Shown in pieces: positions 49,701 through 59,680 of a DNA stretch of 64,000 bases (the first letter of the stretch is position 1; every line of letters begins with the position of its first letter). The translations under genes were made by a program, and so were the position numbers. Under the pieces are notes generated by a model. That model made no database searches and was not told the origin of the DNA. It was given only the letters and a program-made list of their open reading frames with translations. The DNA is from Cyclaneusma minus (Eukaryota; Ascomycota; Leotiomycetes; Marthamycetales; Marthamycetaceae), in assembly GCA_037179335.1 (NCBI GenBank), contig JAKZHN010000035.1, positions 303,350 through 367,349 of the forward strand, written 5' to 3'.

Positions 49701-49728
49701 TGAGTATTGTTTGCCGGCGATTGCTTGA
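37740..49728 (+). CDS. Hybrid highly reducing PKS-NRPS with terminal reductase
   Basis: Two exons (37740-44517 and 44573-49728, 55-bp intron within KR) give 11,934 nt, 3977 residues. Domains in order: KS about 6-438 (Cys179 in DTACSSS, His318, His359); AT 565-880 (GHSSGE, Ser658); DH 940-1250 (His984, Asp1161); C-methyltransferase 1395-1520 (EIGAGTGGTT, Gly1424); a non-catalytic stretch where an ER would be, without an NADPH motif; KR 2115-2300 (GLTGELG 2125-2131, Tyr2264 in QSNYNAAN); ACP Ser2441; a Ser-rich linker; C 2572-2990 (HHIIMDG 2701-2707); A 3025-3530 (NVYGPAETT, YRTGDKG, NGKVDR); T Ser3591; R 3670 to the end (GAFGFLG 3675-3681, Tyr3823 and Lys3827). It should build a methylated reduced polyketide, couple it to an amino acid and release it, probably as an aldehyde. 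Oddities are one extra residue in the A3 loop (GPVPKG, 3180-3185) and His for Gly in the DH HxxxG motif. Size and order match ACE1/CcsA-type synthases; the product is unknown. Confidence 0.95.
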
Positions 49729-50479
49729 GGTTTTGTAAGATAGAGTACCTACACTGTGTTTCTGTTGGGGAGGTTTGGGATGGTTTGGATACCTGTTCAT
49801 GTTGTCGCGTGTCTTGAATGGCGTTCTTTTCTTATGGGAATTGGGCGTTCGGGGGAAGGGAGAGGTAGAGGCTTGGGTGTTCCGTCTTCTGTTTGCCGTT
49901 TTCTCTTGCTGTTGTAAGTATTTAATATTTTGATGTATAGGAATTACGTATATAATGGGTCATTGCTTTTCAATAGTATGAGTGAAACTTGGGTCTATGA
50001 ATGGTGAATCTGGTTGCTCTGCGTGTCTCCATCAGCTTATCTGCTGCTGCTTGTACTGTTGGGATGTCTGTCGGTGCCTGGTCAAATAAGGTATAATGTT
50101 TTACTGAGGGTTGACTCTTTGCCTGTTTGGAGCGCTTGGCTGTGGAATTACAGAGTGACATAAGTACCAGTTAGGATTAGTCATTCTTGTCTTTCGGGAC
50201 GTGGCGGTTGGCATCGGTGCCGTATTGGTTGACGGCTGACTTTCTTGAACTCTGACCTTTAGCCTTCAGCCGCGGTCGGGGTACCCAGGTGATCCCCGGA
50301 TCGCGCCATCTCGTTACATGTATTATTAATGTTCTCGATATCAATCACGGAGTCCAGCCCTTGTTTCTTCAAAATTCTTTTCCAAAGTCGCAACGTCGCC
50401 AGGAGAGCATCCACCCGCCTTCCTTCTTTTATATCCACTTCTGCTCTCCCACCGGATGACCGGATATATCCGGAAAAAG
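49729..50479. other. Intergenic, PKS-NRPS 3' flank and Myb promoter
   Basis: No gene is supported. The last 100 or so bases (about 50,385-50,479) resemble the leaders of the MYND genes downstream (for example GCTCTCCCACCGG near the end), marking the start of the duplicated MYND-type unit. Confidence 0.5.
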
Positions 50480-51511
50480 ATGGCTACTATCCCCGCCCCA
50501 GGTTGTGTCGATGTTGCGTGTGTTAATGAACCCGTCAACAACCAACTTCAGTAAGCAATAGCGCACTTGCATTCTATCACCAGCTCGAAAAAGGAGCTAA
50601 GAATCATCAGATTCACGCACAATGTGCCCAACCAGCTCGTCGAGTTACAACCCATGGGCGTAGTCGACAACAGGAACGCGCAGTTCCGGCAATCGTCTCT
50701 ACCGCAACGACAGCAACCGACTCTCGCGCATATTCCCCCTACCATCGACCCTGCGCTTTCGGAGCCGCCGCCAGACCCTGCCATCTTACCATCTCCGGCG
50801 TCCGAGCCCTATTCCTTCCACCGTCTGCACGCTCGGAAAGAGGGTAACAAGAAAAACATTCCGAAGCGGAAAGCTATGAAGGCTGGAAATATAGGATGGA
50901 CCAAGGAGGAGACTGAGCAACTGCTTCTTGGCGTGCACAAGCATGGGCTGGAAAACTGGGAGGCCGTCTTGCGGGACACTGAATTCTACTTCCACGGGAG
51001 AACAGCCCTAGCCCTACACCGCAGGTTCTTGGTTTGCGCTCAGAACACGCGCTGGCGGGATGATTGCAAAAACATTATTGGGGAGGCAGTTACAGAGGCT
51101 AGGAAAACATGGACCGAGAAGGAGACTGAGCAACTGCGTCTTGGCGTGCAGAAGCATGGGGTGGGGAAATGGGAGGCCATCTTGCGGGACACTGAATTCA
51201 ACTTCCACGGGAGAACGGTCCTAGCCCTGAAAACGAGATACGAGAATTATTCTCGGCCCGGGTCGTCGCAGGGCTACGGCAAATACACTGTTAAGCGGAC
51301 AGGTATAAAGGCCACGGAAAAATGGACCGAGGAGGAGACTGAGCAATTGTTCCTTGGCGTACACAAGCATGGTGTAGGAAACTGGACCAAGATGCTGCTT
51401 GACCCTGGATTGAAGTTCCACGGGAGAACGGTCGACGCCCTATACCACAAATATAGTTACTGCCGCCAGAAGGAGCTACGGAATGCGGCCAAGGTCCAAG
51501 GAAGCGCTTAG
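50480..51511 (+). CDS. Three-repeat Myb/SANT DNA-binding protein with MYND-family first exon
   Basis: Exons 50480-50550 and 50611-51511 join to 972 nt (323 residues). Exon 1 (MATIPAPGCVDVACVNEPVN) and the FTHNVPNQLVEL that opens exon 2 closely resemble the 5' part of the MYND genes downstream (VNEPSNRKLQ, then FTGNVPRQLVD). The intron sits at the same codon phase (CA/A). The rest differs: three tandem Myb/SANT repeats start near residues 119, 189 and 260, each with W-TxEETEQL-LGVxKHG--NW--(I/V/M)L and FHGRT-xAL. That pattern resembles telobox-like Myb domains, so it is probably a nuclear DNA-binding protein. A basic patch (NKKNIPKRKAMK) could serve nuclear entry. It looks like a chimera in which a Myb body was joined to a MYND-family promoter and first exon. 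Confidence 0.78.
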
Positions 51512-52146
51512 CTCGCTATAGCCGTGCAGGTCTGTAGGAAAGAGTCGGTTTGGGATAGAGCGGGATCGTCTTCGAGCAGTACCTGGAGGCTGTTTGCACT
51601 GACCTACATGTATGAAATACTAATAGGGCACCACATAGGCGGTATACATGGCGAGAAACAGAAGAACTTTTCTGCTGTACTATGGCTATTGGGTAATGAC
51701 TTTGGGGAGTTGCCGGTTGGATTGCTAGCAATTGAAAGCAACGGCAAGGAGACGCGGCTGTAAAGCAAGAAAAACCGTTTGATCTGACTACTAGAGAGTC
51801 ACAGAGTGTCTGCAGACTTCTACAGCGCGTTGCCGTGAGCTGCAGGGATCAAACTCCTCAGCTTCCCCCGCACGTTTGACTCACCGTTGGCAAACTCAAA
51901 CGCGAGTCGCGTAATCCCGTGACACGGATCGCCGGATTTCATCAGTATCAAGAGTAGTATGCTCCCGCCATGTTCCTGAACTTGCTAAAGCAATAGGCTA
52001 CAGCTGTCTGCTGCTGCTGGAGTCACCTTTCTCATCTTCGAAACTCCATTACAAAGTGGCAAATCATTAAAGAGGTTGTGCCTGCCTGCTTTTTCCTAAC
52101 GACCCCTACTCTCCCAACCTGTGGTCCGACATATCCAGCACAAAAG
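51512..52146. other. Intergenic; duplicated 3' flank and MYND leader
   Basis: The segment after the Myb stop (about 51,490-51,600: GCGCTTAGCTCGCTA, then GATAGAGCGGGATCGTCTTC) recurs in diverged form after the next gene (about 52,885-52,975: GCGCCTAACTCGCTAGAGCC, GATAGAGTGGGATCGTCTCT). So 3' flanks were duplicated along with the genes. No separate gene is supported. Confidence 0.5.
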
Positions 52147-52830
52147 ATGGCTACCAAGTCCGTTCGTGTCGAGTTCATGTGCGTCAATGAACCTAGCAAT
52201 AGGAAGCTCCAGTAAGTGGCGGTACACTCCTCTCTTGTCACTAGCATAAAAACAGAAAGCCAACAACGGATCTACAGGTTCACCGGCAATGTGCCCCGGC
52301 AGCTTGTCGATAGTGCCCAAGCCAGTTACTTTCAGACCCAACACGATCCTCTCTTTCAAATGTCAGCCATGGACGCCATAAAGCCCATCGTCGCCGAACA
52401 TTACCAAGAGGCTCTACAAGCCACGATGCCTCGCTGCTGTATCTGCGATGCCCCGCGAACCAAAGCCTTTCCCACTCCAATGACTTACCTTCACGTCTCC
52501 GACCCCTTTATCGTCGTCCACGTTATGCCAGCTTGCGAGAAGCCCACATGCTGAACGCAGATACAGCAGAATTCTCAGAGCCTGATGCTAGCATTGATGA
52601 ACGCTGCACCACCCTTACCTCGCTCAGACGAAGTCGGACACAAGGTTGCCAAGGAGATAGTCCAGGTCATGCCTTGCCAAGTGTGTCACACAGTCGTAAA
52701 GACTTTCGCGTGTGGGCGTTGTAAGGTTGTGTTTTACTGTGGGAAGGAACATCAGAAGGTTGATTGGCCGAGTCATAAGGCGGGTTGCAAGGCGCCGGTG
52801 CAGGGACAGTGGTCGCCGCCGACTGCTTGA
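52147..52830 (+). pseudogene. MYND zinc-finger protein, copy a (in-frame stop)
   Basis: Exons 52147-52211 and 52278-52830 give 618 nt in one frame, with a TGA at 52552-52554 (codon 114). Before it the protein matches the family: MATKSVRVEF, FTGNVPRQLVD, CCICDAPRTKAF, CEKPTC. After it the same frame continues without further damage into a complete MYND finger (MPCQVC, CGRCKVVFYCGKEHQKVDWP, HKAGC). The stop falls between CEKPTC and TQIQ, where copy b has CEKPTC-ATQF. The nucleotides after TGA (ACG) do not match the known CUA readthrough context, so it is most simply a recent nonsense pseudogene or a truncated protein lacking the finger. Confidence 0.75.
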
Positions 52831-53918
52831 TCTGTAGACCACACTACGTGGCACAAGTGTTCTGAGTAGTACTGATAGCGGCCAAGGAAGCGCCTAACTC
52901 GCTAGAGCCAGCTATGTGTCAAAAAATCAGTTTGAGATAGAGTGGGATCGTCTCTGAACACTACCTCAAAGCTCAATAATTTATGAAACCCTGCTGCCGT
53001 CTTTTGCTACAAGCTTTGGCGTGCCTCAGTCAGGTCATTCTAATTGCTCCTGAATCCTGATCATATGGATTGTTCTTTTGACATGATCACACGAGTTATC
53101 CCTGATCACTTGGAGTGTTGTAAGCCCTATATATTGTCTTAAATGTGAGCCCTGAGCTTTCTCTCGTTAGTCTTTCATTTGTCCTGCTCAAAGGCCTCTG
53201 CAGCTTCCAAAAGTATACTTCTTAGGTAGTCAAGATCAAGAACTTTTTGTCTATGATCTCTTGACACTTGGGAGAAGCTGGTACTTAGATACCTTTTCTC
53301 GATTATAGCAAGAGCTTTTATAGGTAAACTAAGTCAGCGAAGTCCTACAGTACTCTTATATTTGTAAAAGTTTGGTTGTTTTGGGCGTGTTCACTATACC
53401 AATATCTTTGTCGTGGCCGTCCTAAAACAGCTTGGAAGGCAGATATAGAGGTCTAGTTTCTCTATTTGGTATTCTATATTCATATTTCATTATGCAGGAA
53501 TCGCATGGAGTGATATCTTTTGCTTGCCCAGAATAAGAATGAAGCTTCACTCTGTGAAACTAAATGGTTAATCTGGGATGTGCTTCGTGCCTCCACCAGT
53601 GGCTGTTTGCATGTCAGGATTGGGACCACGAAAGTCCATCACTTCCCGTTAATGGATGTCTTCTACATCAAATTTAAGCGTGGACAAATTCCTTGCCGAT
53701 TTGAGCGGCTTGGTCAGTGCTCTTTCAAAGGACTAGCGTTAGCGCGCTCGCTAAATGCACATCACGAACTGTCAAAAGCGTGATCCTGCACCAACTGCTC
53801 AAGCTCCTGCGGAGTTCCTTTCTAAAGTCGCAACACAGTCCAAGGAGATTGAAACGCGCCTTTCTCCCTCAAACCGAACGACCCGTGCTCTCCCACCCGG
53901 TGGCTCCATGTATTCAAG
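52831..53918. other. Intergenic between MYND copies
   Basis: The first part holds the duplicated 3' flank described for the Myb gene. The last 150 or so bases (GCACCAACTGCTCAAGCTCC, GCTCTCCCACCCGG) are the leader of MYND copy b and recur ahead of copy c. No gene is seen in between. Confidence 0.5.
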
Positions 53919-54580
53919 ATGGCGTCCAAGACTGTTCGTATCAACTTCCAGTACTGGAGTGATGCCGCCAACAAGCTACTTCAGTAAGCATGGCTTGCCT
54001 TCTGTCACCGGCTCGAAGTGAAAGCTAATGAATCACCAGGTTCACCTACGAGCACAAGCTGCCCGCCTTGCTTGTCGACACCAAATACACCCCCAGTCAA
54101 GTCATGAAAGATGATGTCTACAAGACTCAGTTCGCAGCTTGGATGCAAATTTTCGTCGCCTTGCACTACCAGGAGGCTCTTGAAGCCACTGGACCTCGCT
54201 GCTACGTCTGCAATGATCCCCGAACCATTGCGCGCTGCACTCCCATGTCTTCCCTCCACGCCATCGATCCCTACGTCAACATCAATGTCCAGCCCCTCTG
54301 CGAGAAACCTACCTGCGCCACTCAGTTTGCGCAGGAGATGCAAGGCGCGCAGATGGCTAAGGGCCAAACTGGCAGTGTCGAAGGTGGAAAGGAGACCGCC
54401 AAGGAGACTGCCAAGGAGTCGTATGAGATTATGCCCTGCCGTGTGTGTGGAAAGACCGAGAAGACACTCAAGTGCGTCCGTTGCAAGGTGGCGTATTACT
54501 GTGGCAAACAGCATCGGAAGGAGGATTGGCCGCTTCACAAGGCGTCTTGCAAGGCGCCACCCAAGGGTCACCCAGTCTGA
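53919..54580 (+). CDS. MYND zinc-finger protein, copy b
   Basis: Exons 53919-53983 (65 nt) and 54040-54580 join to 606 nt (201 residues). The N-terminal domain starts MASKTVRINFQYWSD and FTYEHKLPALLVD. A Cys-containing module follows (CYVCNDPRTIARCTPMSSL, CEKPTC), then a Lys/Glu-rich linker (ETAKETAKE). A C-terminal MYND finger ends the protein: CRVCGKTEKTLKCVRC, VAYYCGKQHRKEDWPLHK, ASCKAPPKGHPV. MYND fingers bind zinc and usually mediate protein-protein contacts. No SET domain is present, so a methyltransferase role is not supported. The first exon has the same 65-nt length and splice phase as copies a and c. Function unknown. Confidence 0.83.
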
Positions 54581-54972
54581 ATAGTAAGCTTCTCATTCCT
54601 CTGGCATGCTGGCGTTGGAAAATCAGCCTCTCGAAGCTCTCTTCACATTCAAGTCTCGAAGAAACTTGCTGACACCGTTGACAAGGTTCCAGCATGACCT
54701 GACCCCGAAAACCGACCTACTCCGACAGAGCTCGAGCAAGATATCACAAGCGCTGGGAACTAAACTCAGCATTTTGGTCTTCGTTGCGAGAACAATACAG
54801 GTAGCGAACAGACTTCCTGTTGTGGGTCGTGGTCCGATGCAGGCAGCAGGACAAGCTAGTATTCAGAAGCCCACTCGGCCGCACAAAAGCATGCATGTCC
54901 CCTAGTTTCCAGGTCACCGACTTTCGGATGGAGGTCTCTTAGATGGGTCTCTCTTAGCATAACAAATAATGG
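54581..54972. other. MYND copy b 3' flank
   Basis: This stretch is homologous to the 3' flank of copy c (both have GTAAGCTTC(T/C)CATTCC shortly after the stop, then CTGACAAG/TTGACAAG blocks), showing that duplication units extend at least 150 bp past the stop. No gene is supported. Confidence 0.5.
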
Positions 54973-57900
54973 GTTTTATGGAGAGTGAGGATGGCTACTG
55001 TCACGTGGCTAAGCTGCCAAGCTAGAGTGGAGCTTCTGGCGGCTATAAAAGATTTTCTTACGGCCGCAGAAAGCTTTTTTTTTATTAATTACGCAATTGC
55101 TTTGTTAATTAATTTAATTTAAAAATAGCTTTATTTATATTTTAATTTGTTTTTTAATATATTTTTTAAGCGCGCCAATGCCTTTCAATAGCCTCGACGC
55201 TTTTAGCGTATTAATATTGGCCAATGCCGCTTTGGTCCTATGGCCAGCAATATTAATGGCAATGGGAAGAAAAGTCTTTAAATTTTTGCGATTTTTAAAT
55301 TTTTTGCCTGCTAATAGTGCCAGCGGGGCTAGCGATAATATTTACTATTTTCGCTGTCGTTTTTAATAATCCCATTAGCCTATTGCTAGCGACGCAATTT
55401 TTAATATAGTTTAAATTTATTATTTATAAGCAATTAAAACTATGCTGCAAAATTACTGCGGTTTTAAATTAAATAAAAAAAGCAAGTATTTGCCAATTAA
55501 AAAAGGCGTGTCTAATAAAAATATAAATATAAAAAAAAGCTTTATTAAATCCGCTTAAATCAAATTAGCGGCAATACCGGTTTTAATTAGTTTTATTTTT
55601 AATGCCTTTGCTAAAATAATAACAATTTTATTAATAATAAAAATATATTTTTTAAAATTTAAAAGCTTTATAATTAATTTCCCAATATTACTTTTTAGCA
55701 AATTAATATAATTGCCAAAAACAAAATGCATTCGATTTTGCTTTTGTATTTGTATTTAAATTTATTTAATTTATTTTAATGTCTATTTAAGGCAGTAAAA
55801 AAGCGCTTAAGCAAAATATTTAAATATATATATTTTTTATATAGATTTTAATATTTTATATTATTTATTTTAATAAAGATTCCAATTTAATTATTGCTAT
55901 GCTTTAATTTTATTAAAAAATTAAAAAAAATTGCAAAAACTTATATTTAAAATAATATTAAAAACATTGCTATTTATATTTATATTGCTGCTATAAAAAA
56001 AATTGTTATTATTTTAAATTGGCAAATTTTTAATATTTTAATTTGTATTTATTATTAAATTCCCGCTGCGGCAAAAGCGGCCGAATTTAAAAGCGCCGGC
56101 AATGCTAATAATGCCAATTTGCGCTAATTTAGCTATAGAAAAAATTCTAATAATGCTATTATTATTTGCTATTTTTAAAACTAAAAAATTTATAAAAATG
56201 ATATTTGCCAGCAGCGCTATAAATGCTTTATTTGCAGCGGCAAATATATTGCAAAATTTTGCAATTAAAATTAAAATAATAATTATAGTATTAGCAATGC
56301 TAATAATTAAAAAAAACAATAAAAACTAATAGCTTTTAAAAATTTAAAAGCCAATTAAAATATTATTAAAAATTTAAAAGCTAATAAAAATAAATTAAAT
56401 TAGTTTTTAATTTTAGCCAATTTTTTGCATTTGTTAAATTTATTATTATTATTATTAAGCCAGTTTTTAATTATTTAGCTTTTTTTAACTTAGCATCCTA
56501 TTGCTAATTTTTTTTATTTTAGTATTTTGCTAATTATATTTTTTTATTAATTTAGTTTTTGACTAACCCTTTTTAATTTCTAGCTGCTTTAAAAGCCCAA
56601 ATATTAATTTTTATTTTTTTGCTTTAAATTTTTTTTTATTGCTGCAAGCCTTAATTGGCCTAATTAAATATTATTTTACAATTTTAAATCTTTAATAAAT
56701 TTGCTATTTATTTATTTGATTCTTTTTTTTTCTATTCGCTAATATAATTTGCCATTTTTTAAGGCTATTTTGATAATTTGCTTTTAATTTTTTAAAAAAT
56801 CCTTTAAATAAAAGCTTTTATTAATTATAATAAATCTTTTTAAAAGCAAATTTTATGCAATTTTAAAATTAATATTCTGGCTTTTAAAATAATTACTAAA
56901 AAAATCGAATTAAATTTTTAATTTTATTGAATTAAAACAATTAATACCAAAATTATTTATTCGCGTTTTTTTTGCCACTGGGCCTGGTTTTAGAAGATTT
57001 TTAAAATTTTAATAGCTAATGCATTATCCAGTATTTATTGTATTTTTCTATATTTTTAATTAATTATTATATTATTAAAAAAGCTATTATTTTGCGCTAT
57101 ATTATATTTTATTGAATTATGCAAATAATAATAAAAGCTAGTAAAAACTGCGCAATTTTTAAATATAATATAAAAAAACGCTTTTTATATAATACTAATA
57201 GCATTTTTATATTAATAGCTATTAGAATTTATTTAAAAAGGCTATATTTATATAAAGCGTATTTTATTTTTTAACCTGGTTATAATTTTATTTATTTTTA
57301 ATTTTTTTGCAAAAGCTTTTAAATAAATCCTAAAATTATAGTTTTTTGGCTTAATAATTTTTTATTATTTAAATAGTTTTTTTTAATAGTTTTTTTTTTT
57401 AACTGGAAAACTAATTATAATCTTTTTTGCCAGGCTTTGAGTATTTAGCAAAATATTAAAAAAATGCTAAGGGTAAATTAATCAAAATTTTAAATTTTTA
57501 TATTGATATTTAATTTTAATTTTTTTTAATTTTTTTTTTAAAAAATAGCAAAAATTTGCAAATTTCTAGCCAGTTTTATTAATTATTAAATAATTATTTT
57601 ATATTAAATGTAAATTATTATTAGCAATTTTAATTTTGCAGCTATAGCTATAAAAAACGGCTATTTATATTATAGGCGGCTATAAAGCTTTTTAGTATTT
57701 TTTTAATAAGCTTTATATAAAATTTAGCGCAGTTTTTTTTTAATATTTGCAAAAATCTAATATAATAGAAAAAGTTTTTTTTTAATTTAATAGTATAAAG
57801 TTTTTTAATAATATTTTAAAGCGCTAAATATATTTATTTAATAATATTTTAAATATTAATTTAAGCGTTTTTTATACTAATATTTGCAATAATTTGGCGC

Positions 57901-58857
57901 AGCCAGTATTCAAAATTTTAAATATTAATATTTTTGAAATTTAAATTATTTTAATAGTTTTTAGGCTTTGGGGTGCCCAATAAGCCTATTATTGGATTAT
58001 AATTTATATAAATAGCGCTATAGTGCAATAGGGATTTTTTAAATAAATATTTTAAAATTAATAATTAGCAAGTAATGCTTTAATAATTTCTTTTTTTTAT
58101 TGCTAATTTAAATATTTAATTAAATTTAATTTATATTTTCGGAGCCGAAAATAATTTTGCTAATGCTTTTTTATAGGAATTTAATAGATTTAATTAATTA
58201 ATATTTCTAATAGCAAATAGCTTTAATTTTCTAATTTTATTCCAAATTTAGACTTTTAAATTGAATTTTTTTTAAAGCCCGTTATTTGATTTATTATAGC
58301 TATTTTTTTGGTATATATAATATATATTAATTATATATTAAATTTTATAAATTATATTATTTTAGCAAAAAAATTATAATTTATCCAATTTTAAAAAAAT
58401 TAATTATTAAATAAATTGCTTTTTGCAATTAAAACAATTTCAAATATAGCCAGGGTTAATTTAAGCCTAATATTATTTAATTAGTATTTTTCGCTATTTG
58501 CTATTTTTATAAAATTTGACGTATATTTTTTGCAGCCCTGGATTTTTCGCTAATAAAATACGCTTTTATAAAGTGCTAAAAGCTTTAAAGTAATATTAAA
58601 AAAAAGGCCAAAGCCTTTTTTAAAATTCGTTTTTTTTAAATTATTTATTGCTTTTTATTATTTAATAGCGCTTTTTTTTATAAATAATAAAAATTTGATT
58701 TTAATTACAAAGCAATATTTAAAATTGCTTTTGCTGTTTTTTTTTTATATTGCTAAATTTATTTACAAATTAAAAAATTAAAAAAATTAAAAAGCTTTTA
58801 ATAAAATTAAAATTTAATATTAATATATTTATTTTGCAAAAAGCAAACTGTTAAAAG
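54961..58857. mobile_element. AT-rich island: truncated decayed copy of the island-2 transposon family
   Basis: The left terminus (AAATAATGGGTTTTATGG, about 54965-54980) matches the left ends of both copies in island 2. Colinear similarity runs through the block; for example about 58,320-58,500 parallels 21,420-21,600, and about 58,780-58,845 parallels 21,840-21,915. It stops at about 58,855, so the right terminal 0.7-0.8 kb present in island 2 is missing. The CACCATAAAAC end is absent. Decay is RIP-like and no transposase frame survives. Confidence 0.65.
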
Positions 58858-59011
58858 TGGGGCCCCGCACCAACTGCTAAGGTCGCTTATATCTTCTGCG
58901 AAATTTCTTGACCAATTCACAACACCGTCCGAGAAGTTCCAACTCGCATTTCTCCTTCACACCGAACAACTCCTGCTCACCCACCCGGCGACCCAATACC
59001 GTGCGTCCAAG

Positions 59012-59680
59012 ATGGCTACCAGACCAGTCCGCGTCATCTTCATCTGCTGCGGTGACACCGCCACGAAGGAACTCCAGTAAGCAATTGCTTGCCTTTTCTC
59101 ATCAGCTCGAAAAGAAAGCTAACCGATAACCAGCTTCATCCATCAGATCCCCTCTTCCCTGATTGACGAGGCCAACCCACGCGGACCCCAACAAAACCCC
59201 GCATATCTGAAGGAGCTTATGGCCGTCATACAACCCATCATCGCTGCGCACAAGCCGGAAGCCATCCCAGCCTCTGGTCCTCACTGCGCCAACCCCAACT
59301 GCAAAGCTCTTCGAACCGGAGCTGTCAGCTTCCCCATGGCTCAACTACACCTCCCCAACCCGATCATCAGTGTTGACATCCAACCTGTTTGCAAGAACCT
59401 TGGCTGCGAGACGGAAGTTATGCAGGAGAAGCAGAGATTCATGGAGGCTTGGGGCAAGCGGTCAGCAGCAGTCGCAGTTTCACGCCACGGTGTTAGTGCC
59501 ACAGAGGCTGCTAAGATGACCCAGGAGCTTATGCCTTGCCGCATCTGCGGCACGAGCGAGAAGGCTTTCAAGTGTTCACGTTGCAAGGTGGCTTTCTACT
59601 GTGGACCGGAACACCAGAAGTTGGATTGGCCGGTTCACAAGAAGGCTTGCAAGGCGGCTCCGAAGGGACACCCAGTCTGA
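59012..59680 (+). CDS. MYND zinc-finger protein, copy c
   Basis: Exons 59012-59076 (65 nt) and 59134-59680 join to 612 nt (203 residues). The start MATRPVRVIFICCGD matches the family first exon, with the intron at the same phase. The middle module has CANPNCKALRTGAV and CKNLGCETEVMQ. The C-terminal MYND finger reads CRICGTSEKAFKCSRC, VAFYCGPEHQKLDWPVHK, KACKAAPKGHPV. It is the most divergent of the three copies in its N-terminal third. It lies immediately after the truncated transposon, whose end is about 155 bp from the ATG; the leader is still recognisably the family leader. Function unknown, probably protein-protein interaction. Confidence 0.83.

Noticed and set aside
56038..56329. Overlapping frames on both strands in the third AT island
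   Set aside because: Both follow from AT-rich decayed transposon DNA. Neither shows a domain and the two mirror each other.
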